In this document: piece after piece, positions 6,722-9,897 of the stretch
Position numbering within the stretch: the stretch's first letter is position 1
How the letters are laid out: every line of letters starts with the position of its first letter
Source of the DNA: JBKPFU01 sp046728975
GTDB taxonomy: Bacteria; Actinomycetota; Thermoleophilia; Gaiellales; Gaiellaceae
Direction of reading: 5' to 3'
Length of the DNA: 9,897 bases
Assembly (NCBI GenBank): GCA_046728975.1
Contig: JBKPFU010000016.1
Span: 1-9,897, forward strand
Program-made: the position numbers and the translations under genes
Notes under the pieces: model-generated
What the model saw: the letters and a program-made list of their open reading frames with translations, nothing else
The model's database searches: none
Told to the model about the DNA's origin: nothing

Positions 6722-7264
6722 ATGAGCCTGGCCGACCAGCTCACAATCGCCCGGGCGGCGGCGGTGCCGCTCGTCGTCGTTCTCTACGTCTGGGACTTCC
6801 CGAACCACGACTACTGGGCGACGGCGGTTTTCGCGGCCGCGATGAGCACGGATTGGTTCGACGGGCGGATCGCGCGCAGGCGCGGCCGGACCTCCGAGCT
6901 CGGTTCGCTCCTCGACCCTGTCGCGGACAAGCTGCTCGTGCTCACGGTGCTGATCGTGTTGGTCGGACGAGGCGTCTTCCCCGGCTGGATGGTGGCGGCG
7001 ATCGTGGCGCGCGAGCTTCTCGTGTCCGGCCTCCGGCTCGCGGCGCTCGAGCGCGGCGTGGTGCTGCACGCGCGCGACCTGGGGAAGCTGAAGACGTGGT
7101 CGCAGGCAGTGGCCGCCGCCCTCGGAGGCCTCGCGGCGGCGGGAGCGTGGAGCAACGACGTCGCGTGGTGGGCGCTGCTGATCGCCCTCGTCCTGACGTG
7201 GATTTCCGGCCTCGACTACGCCCGCGTCGCCCCCGGGCTGCTGCGGGGACGTGCGGTTGCCTGA
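6722..7264 (+). CDS. pgsA: CDP-diacylglycerol--glycerol-3-phosphate 3-phosphatidyltransferase-type enzyme
   Basis: A 180-aa integral membrane CDP-alcohol phosphatidyltransferase. It probably transfers the phosphatidyl group from CDP-diacylglycerol to glycerol-3-phosphate, the committed step to phosphatidylglycerol and cardiolipin. The full signature is present: D44-x2-D47-G48-x2-A51-R52-x8-G61-x3-D65-x3-D69, including DPVADK. Hydrophobic segments lie at about 12-25, 32-43, 71-86, 89-105, 124-143 and 147-165. The family usually has 180-200 residues. ATG at 6722 gives the typical SLADQLTIARAAAVP opening, whereas starts further upstream would run into the divergent gene. Other enzymes of this superfamily use other alcohols, but the short length and the opening sequence favour PgsA. 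The last 49 bp overlap a gene on the opposite strand. Confidence 0.9.
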   Translation: MSLADQLTIARAAAVPLVVVLYVWDFPNHDYWATAVFAAAMSTDWFDGRIARRRGRTSELGSLLDPVADKLLVLTVLIVLVGRGVFPGWMVAAIVARELLVSGLRLAALERGVVLHARDLGKLKTWSQAVAAALGGLAAAGAWSNDVAWWALLIALVLTWISGLDYARVAPGLLRGRAVA

Positions 7265-7416
7265 TCGTCTTCGTCGACGTTCTCGCTGACCGCGACGTGA
7301 CGCCAGCGGCTGCGATACGCGGCCGGCGCGGGGTCGCGCCGCAGCAGCCGCTCGAACGCCGCGACGATCGCCTCCCGCTCGTCCTTGCTCGGCTCCGGAT
7401 TGATCTCGTACTCCAC
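7216..7416 (-). CDS. Small protein, probable acyl-CoA carboxylase epsilon subunit
   Basis: A 66-aa protein starting at GTG 7416. The N-terminal part (EYEINPEPSKDEREAIVAAF, then an ERLLRRDP segment and YRSRWR) has the look of actinobacterial carboxylase epsilon subunits: a short acidic strand, a helix beginning PEEx2A/PSKDER-like, and a terminal S-x-W-R element. Epsilon subunits bind the carboxyltransferase beta subunit and stabilise the alpha-beta complex. A biotin carboxylase gene lies on the same strand 517 bp further on, with pgsA in between on the other strand. The C-terminal 16 residues (DQATARPRSS onward) are compositionally different and are encoded antisense to the pgsA 3' end. A TAGGCT box lies 8 nt before the start and there is no Shine-Dalgarno. 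The assignment rests on resemblance and context only. Confidence 0.6.
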   Translation of the reverse strand: MEYEINPEPSKDEREAIVAAFERLLRRDPAPAAYRSRWRHVAVSENVDEDDQATARPRSSPGATRA

Positions 7417-7424
7417 GGAGCCAG

Positions 7425-7430
7425 AGCCTA
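7425..7430 (-). promoter_or_regulatory. Candidate -10 box (TAGGCT) for the epsilon-like gene
   Basis: On the reverse strand TAGGCT is followed by 8 nt and GTG at 7416. Box and spacing are identical to those before the ABC ATPase gene at 939. The interval has no Shine-Dalgarno, which suggests a leaderless mRNA. Confidence 0.4.
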
Positions 7431-7453
7431 AAGACCGGGCGCGAAGCCGACGA

Positions 7454-7459
7454 TAGAGA
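7454..7459 (+). promoter_or_regulatory. Weak candidate -10 box (TAGAGA) for the NlpC/P60 gene
   Basis: TAGAGA lies 7 nt before the ATG at 7467, in the 50-bp gap shared with the divergent epsilon-like gene. It lacks the final T of TAnnnT, and the start has no good Shine-Dalgarno. Position rather than sequence supports it. Confidence 0.25.
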
Positions 7460-7466
7460 CCGCGGC

Positions 7467-8489
7467 ATGTGCCGCTTGATCGTTTTCGTTGCGTGCGCCG
7501 CGCTGCTGGCCTCGCCCGCTGGAGATGCGCGTCCGGCCGCGCGGTCGTGGGCGCAGAAGGAGATTCAGGTCGTCGTCGCTCACGGGCTGATGGCTCCCGA
7601 CGTCGCCTCCTTCCGCCCGAACGCGCCGCTGACCCAGCGCGCGCTCGCCGCTCTTGTCGCGGGGCTCACGGACCGCGAGCCCGTCGCGGTCGCCAACCCG
7701 GGTGCGGCCGTGACGATCGCGCAATTGGACGCACAGCTCGTTCGGGGCCTCGGGCTAGGCTCGGCCGCCGCCGCGTTCAGCGCGGAGGCGCGCCGCGTGG
7801 GTCTCAACCCCCCCGCTCGCTTCGGCACTGAGGTGGTAGCGCGCTTGCTCGAGCTCCGAGTCAATCATCCGGCCGGCCAGGACCAACTCGAGCTATTCCC
7901 CTCCGAGAGGGCGACGCGCGCGGAAGCTGCCTACTCGGCGTCGCAGATCCTTCGCTTCCGCGGGTGGGAAACGCAGGCCGTCGGCGACGCCGCGGATTCG
8001 TTTGCGCTCCCGCAGCTCAACGGCTGGCAGCGACGCGTTCTCCGGACTGCGGTTCGCTTCATAGGCTTTCCCTATGTCTGGGGAGGCGAGAGCGAAAGCA
8101 TCGCATCGCCGTTCGGCGGGCAGGTGCACGGCGGCTTCGACTGCTCGGGCTTCGTCTGGCGCGTCTACAAGCTGCAGGCGTACACCGGCGGCCAGGCGCT
8201 CGCCTCGACCCTCCGCGGCCGGACGACGTTCGCTATGAGCGCTGAGGTGGCGCCCAGACACCGCATCCCCTTCGCGCGTCTCGCCCCGGCGGACATCGTC
8301 TTCTTCGGTGCTCAGGGGCCTCGATCCCGGCCGACGCAGGTCGACCACATGGGGATCAACCTCGGCGGCGGTTGGATGATCCACTCGTCCCGCCAGGGCG
8401 TCTTCCTCTCGCCGCTGCAGAACTGGTACCGGCAGCGCTTCGCGTGGGCCCGCCGGCCGCTGGCCGAGGCCGGCCTCGCCCCTTCGTAG
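7467..8489 (+). CDS. Secreted NlpC/P60-family cell-wall peptidase with N-terminal SLH-like region
   Basis: A 340-aa protein, probably an extracytoplasmic cysteine peptidase that cuts peptidoglycan stem peptides. Residues 1-18 (MCRLIVFVACAALLASPA) form a short signal peptide with possible cleavage near 18-21. Residues about 27-68 and 144-165 (AQKEIQVVVAHGLM..FRPNAPLTQRALAALV; FPSERATRAEAAYSASQILRF) resemble S-layer-homology repeats, which bind cell-wall polymers. The catalytic domain begins at about 186: PYVWGG at 202-207, catalytic C226 in FDCSGFVWRVY, H294 in VDHMGINLG, and H306 in MIHSS as the third residue. The block ADIVFF at 275-280 is also typical. The ATG at 7467 gives the signal peptide directly. 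The gene appears to be monocistronic: GC-rich hairpins surround and follow its stop codon. Its substrate bond cannot be read from the sequence. Confidence 0.9.
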   Translation: MCRLIVFVACAALLASPAGDARPAARSWAQKEIQVVVAHGLMAPDVASFRPNAPLTQRALAALVAGLTDREPVAVANPGAAVTIAQLDAQLVRGLGLGSAAAAFSAEARRVGLNPPARFGTEVVARLLELRVNHPAGQDQLELFPSERATRAEAAYSASQILRFRGWETQAVGDAADSFALPQLNGWQRRVLRTAVRFIGFPYVWGGESESIASPFGGQVHGGFDCSGFVWRVYKLQAYTGGQALASTLRGRTTFAMSAEVAPRHRIPFARLAPADIVFFGAQGPRSRPTQVDHMGINLGGGWMIHSSRQGVFLSPLQNWYRQRFAWARRPLAEAGLAPS

Positions 8490-8523
8490 CGAGGGCCTGG
8501 CGGGCACGGCGCTGAGCCGCCGG
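8474..8523 (+). terminator. GC-rich stem-loops at the end of the NlpC/P60 gene (terminator-like, no U-tract)
   Basis: CCTCGC (8474-8479) pairs with GCGAGG (8489-8494), with the stop codon in the loop. CTGGCGG (8497-8503) pairs with CCGCCGG (8517-8523) through 7 bp including one G-U. Neither is followed by a run of T. U-less hairpins are proposed terminators in actinobacteria, but this may simply be structure in GC-rich RNA. Confidence 0.3.
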
Positions 8524-8524
8524 G

Positions 8525-8658
8525 CGCGGTGGGACGCGGCAAACCCTTCCACGAGCAGGAGAAACGTCTTCACACCGCTCCCCCGAACGGGGGATGGAAC
8601 CGCGACAGCGAGCCTGCAAAATCGTTGGCGTCGTCTGGCGAAACCTGGGAGGGTGAAG
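8525..8658 (+). promoter_or_regulatory. Candidate structured mRNA leader upstream of the 36-aa membrane protein
   Basis: This stretch between two genes has no coding frame I can support but many complementary segments. GCGGTG (8526-8531) and GACG (8533-8536) match CACCGC (8573-8578) and CGTC (8565-8568), closing a multi-part stem. TCCCCC/GGGGGA (8579-8584, 8589-8594) forms a tight GAAC-loop hairpin. CAGCGA/TCGTTG (8606-8611, 8622-8627) forms another. CGCGGT (8525-8530) can instead pair with ACCGCG (8599-8604), and CTCCC (8578-8582) with GGGAG of the ribosome-binding region (8647-8651), so alternative folds are possible. I could not match it to a riboswitch class I know. A promoter inside it is also possible (TGCAAAAT near 8615-8622). 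Confidence 0.35.
8647..8652 (+). promoter_or_regulatory. Shine-Dalgarno of the 36-aa membrane protein
   Basis: GGGAGG lies 6 nt before the ATG at 8659, a normal strong site that supports translation of the short frame. The start codon itself is flanked by TGAAG and CTTCA, a perfect 5-bp inverted repeat that puts AUG in a 3-nt loop. Confidence 0.6.
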
Positions 8659-8769
8659 ATGCTTCAGTGGAACCCGCGCCATCTCGTGTTGCTTCTCGTG
8701 ATGCTCGTCGTCGTGGCGCTCGCGCTCGCGGCCGGCGAGATCTCGTTCTTTAGCTACCTCGAGTGGTAA
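8659..8769 (+). CDS. 36-aa single-pass membrane protein of unknown function
   Basis: A very short gene, ATG at 8659 to TAA at 8767-8769. The protein opens MLQWNPRHL, continues with a hydrophobic helix at about 9-25 (LVLLLVMLVVVALALAA) and ends GEISFFSYLEW. The positive charge near the N-terminus and the acidic, aromatic C-terminal tail suggest an N-in orientation with the tail outside. I do not recognise a family. Evidence that it is real: a strong Shine-Dalgarno at the right spacing, a clean amphipathic layout with no rare interruption, and close coupling to the cyclase gene that starts 10 bp after its stop. It may be a partner or regulator of the cyclase, or a leader whose translation controls it. 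Both roles are inference. Confidence 0.6.
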   Translation: MLQWNPRHLVLLLVMLVVVALALAAGEISFFSYLEW

Positions 8770-8779
8770 GCCGCCCGCC

Positions 8780-9897
8780 TTGCCGGCATTCGGGTTAAGG
8801 CAGGCGCGGCTGGCAGCCGTCGTCGCCCCGGTCTGTGCGTCGGGGCTCGTGATCGTGCTCGCCGCGGCGACGATCTTCGCGACGACTCCGCACGCGACGA
8901 CCGCGCTCGTGGGCGTGGCGGCCTTTCTCGTCGCCTCGCTCCTCGCCGATCGCTTTCCGGTTCCTGTGGAGGATCTGGATGCGAACGGCGTTTCGCTCGC
9001 TTTCGTCTTCGGCGTTTCGGCGATCGTCCTCTTCGGCTGGGCTGCGGGCGTGCTCGTCGTTTTCGCGACGCCGGCGGTCATGCAGCTGCTCGAACGCCGC
9101 CCGCCGACTCGCATCGCCTACAACGCTTCGGTCTTCGCGATCACGGCGGCGGCGGCCGGCTGGGCGCTCAAGCCCCTCGAAGGCGACGGTGCCGGGATGA
9201 CGCTCGCGCGCGTCGGGATCGCCGCCTCTGTGTCGTACATCCTGAACATTCTTTTGATCACGGCCGTCGTCGCGGCGGCAACGCGGAATCGATGGCTCGG
9301 TCAGATCCGCTCGAGCGTGCTCAAGACGATCCTGCCGTTCACGCTCATGGGGTCCGCGGTGCTGATGCTCGTCGTTCTCTGGCAGCGCTCGCCGCTGCTC
9401 TCGATCGCGCTGGCCGGGCCGCTTCTCGCGATTCAGCTTTATCAGCGCGCCCTTACGCAAGCGCTGCGCGCGATGCGCCTCGCCCTCACCGACCCGCTGA
9501 CCGGGCTCGGCAACCATCGCCACTTCCACGAGCGGCTGGAGCGCGAGCTCGAGCTCGTGAGGTTCGGCCGCCGCGAGCTCGCACTCTGCCTCGTGGACGT
9601 CGACGACTTCAAGCGGATCAACGATCGCTTCGGCCACCCGGCCGGCGACCGCGTGCTCGCGAAGCTGGCGACGAAGCTGCGCCAGAGCGGCGAGGCGTTC
9701 CGCCTCGGCGGCGACGAGTTCGCGTTGCTGCTGGCCGGCTACGACGAGAGGGCCGCCTTCACGACCGCGGCCGCGATTGTCGATCGCATCGCCCAGCTCG
9801 AGCTCGACCAGGTTGGGCCCGTGACCGTCAGCATTGGGCTGACGACTGCGCCCTCGGACGCGTGTGTGCGGGACGAGCTCCTCGAGCGCGCCGACAG
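8780..9897 (+). CDS. Membrane-anchored diguanylate cyclase (GGDEF), 3' end beyond the window
   Basis: Makes cyclic di-GMP from two GTP at the inner face of the membrane. 372 residues are visible before the edge. An N-terminal region of about 225 residues holds roughly six to seven hydrophobic helices (for example 11-33, 42-56, 72-97 and 116-130), a putative membrane sensor I cannot name. The catalytic domain follows: DPLTGLGN at 238-245, metal-binding D273 in VDVDDFK, the KRINDRFGHPAGD stretch, and GGDEF at 310-314 with the preceding FRL. The inhibitory-site RxxD is absent: the equivalent positions read R301-Q-S-G304. TTG at 8780 is the first possible start after an in-frame stop at 8699. It has no Shine-Dalgarno, so translation is probably coupled to the 36-aa protein. 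A further domain may follow outside the window. Confidence 0.9.
   Translation, partial: MPAFGLRQARLAAVVAPVCASGLVIVLAAATIFATTPHATTALVGVAAFLVASLLADRFPVPVEDLDANGVSLAFVFGVSAIVLFGWAAGVLVVFATPAVMQLLERRPPTRIAYNASVFAITAAAAGWALKPLEGDGAGMTLARVGIAASVSYILNILLITAVVAAATRNRWLGQIRSSVLKTILPFTLMGSAVLMLVVLWQRSPLLSIALAGPLLAIQLYQRALTQALRAMRLALTDPLTGLGNHRHFHERLERELELVRFGRRELALCLVDVDDFKRINDRFGHPAGDRVLAKLATKLRQSGEAFRLGGDEFALLLAGYDERAAFTTAAAIVDRIAQLELDQVGPVTVSIGLTTAPSDACVRDELLERAD

Noticed and set aside
6700..6744. Upstream ATG start for the biotin carboxylase
   Set aside because: The extra 15 residues do not resemble the family N-terminus and would overlap the start of pgsA. The GTG at 6699 gives the conserved opening.
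6707..7468. Long reverse frame opposite pgsA
   Set aside because: It is charged and repetitive with no motif. pgsA has the complete CDP-alcohol signature, and the epsilon-like gene uses a different reverse frame.
8525..8600. Possible c-di-GMP-I or ydaO (c-di-AMP) riboswitch
   Set aside because: Fragments such as GGGACGC and GCAAACC are present but in the wrong order for c-di-GMP-I. The GGGUGAAUC-like and ACCCGNCAGCUAAC-like blocks of ydaO are missing.
8596..8626. ECF-sigma type promoter (GGAACC ... CGTT)
   Set aside because: The spacing between the two elements is 21 bp, too long for the usual 16-17 bp.
8795..9637. Reverse frame opposite the cyclase
   Set aside because: The cyclase frame shows membrane helices and a GGDEF domain. 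The reverse translation is Arg/Glu/Asp-rich noise.
1..9897. tRNA, rRNA, CRISPR arrays, insertion sequences or attachment sites
   Set aside because: I saw no cloverleaf, no regularly spaced repeats, no transposase or integrase motifs and no terminal inverted repeats. The gene content looks chromosomal and ordinary apart from the points listed.

Overview
This window is GC-rich (about two thirds G+C by eye), tightly packed, and has no visible rRNA, tRNA, CRISPR array or mobile element. I infer a high-GC actinobacterium, possibly Thermoleophilia/Gaiellales-like. The reasons are a fused biotin carboxylase/biotin carrier subunit, a probable acyl-CoA carboxylase epsilon subunit, many GTG starts, and TAnnnT boxes lying about 8 nt before start codons without a Shine-Dalgarno, as expected of leaderless transcripts. 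The phylum assignment rests on gene types and style only.

Layout. Positions 1-897 (-) hold the N-terminal part of succinyl-CoA synthetase beta (sucC), cut by the window edge. A 41-bp divergent gap leads to a two-gene ABC-2 exporter (939-1895 ATPase, 1892-2674 permease, 4-bp overlap). Next is a translationally coupled pair: a 60-aa extremely acidic protein (2706-2888) and a JmjC/Cupin_4-type Fe(II)/2-oxoglutarate oxygenase (2888-4120). The oxygenase converges on, and overlaps by 80 bp, a thioredoxin-like [2Fe-2S] sucrase/ferredoxin-like protein (4041-4937, -). That gene is translated downstream of, and overlaps by 14 bp, a biotin carboxylase/BCCP fusion (4924-6699, -). A 22-bp divergent gap separates the carboxylase from pgsA (6722-7264, +). 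pgsA converges on a small epsilon-like carboxylase gene (7216-7416, -), whose own 50-bp divergent gap leads to a secreted NlpC/P60 peptidase with SLH-like sequence (7467-8489, +). A 169-bp leader with possible alternative RNA pairings precedes a 36-aa single-pass membrane protein (8659-8769), followed 10 bp later by a membrane-anchored diguanylate cyclase (8780 to the window end).

How the genes fit together. sucC belongs to central metabolism, the carboxylase subunits to acyl-CoA/fatty acid metabolism, and pgsA to phospholipid synthesis. The ABC exporter, NlpC/P60 enzyme and cyclase are envelope or signalling functions. The least explained parts are the acidic peptide/oxygenase pair, which may be a substrate-modifier or RiPP-like unit, and the structured leader plus 36-aa membrane protein in front of the cyclase.
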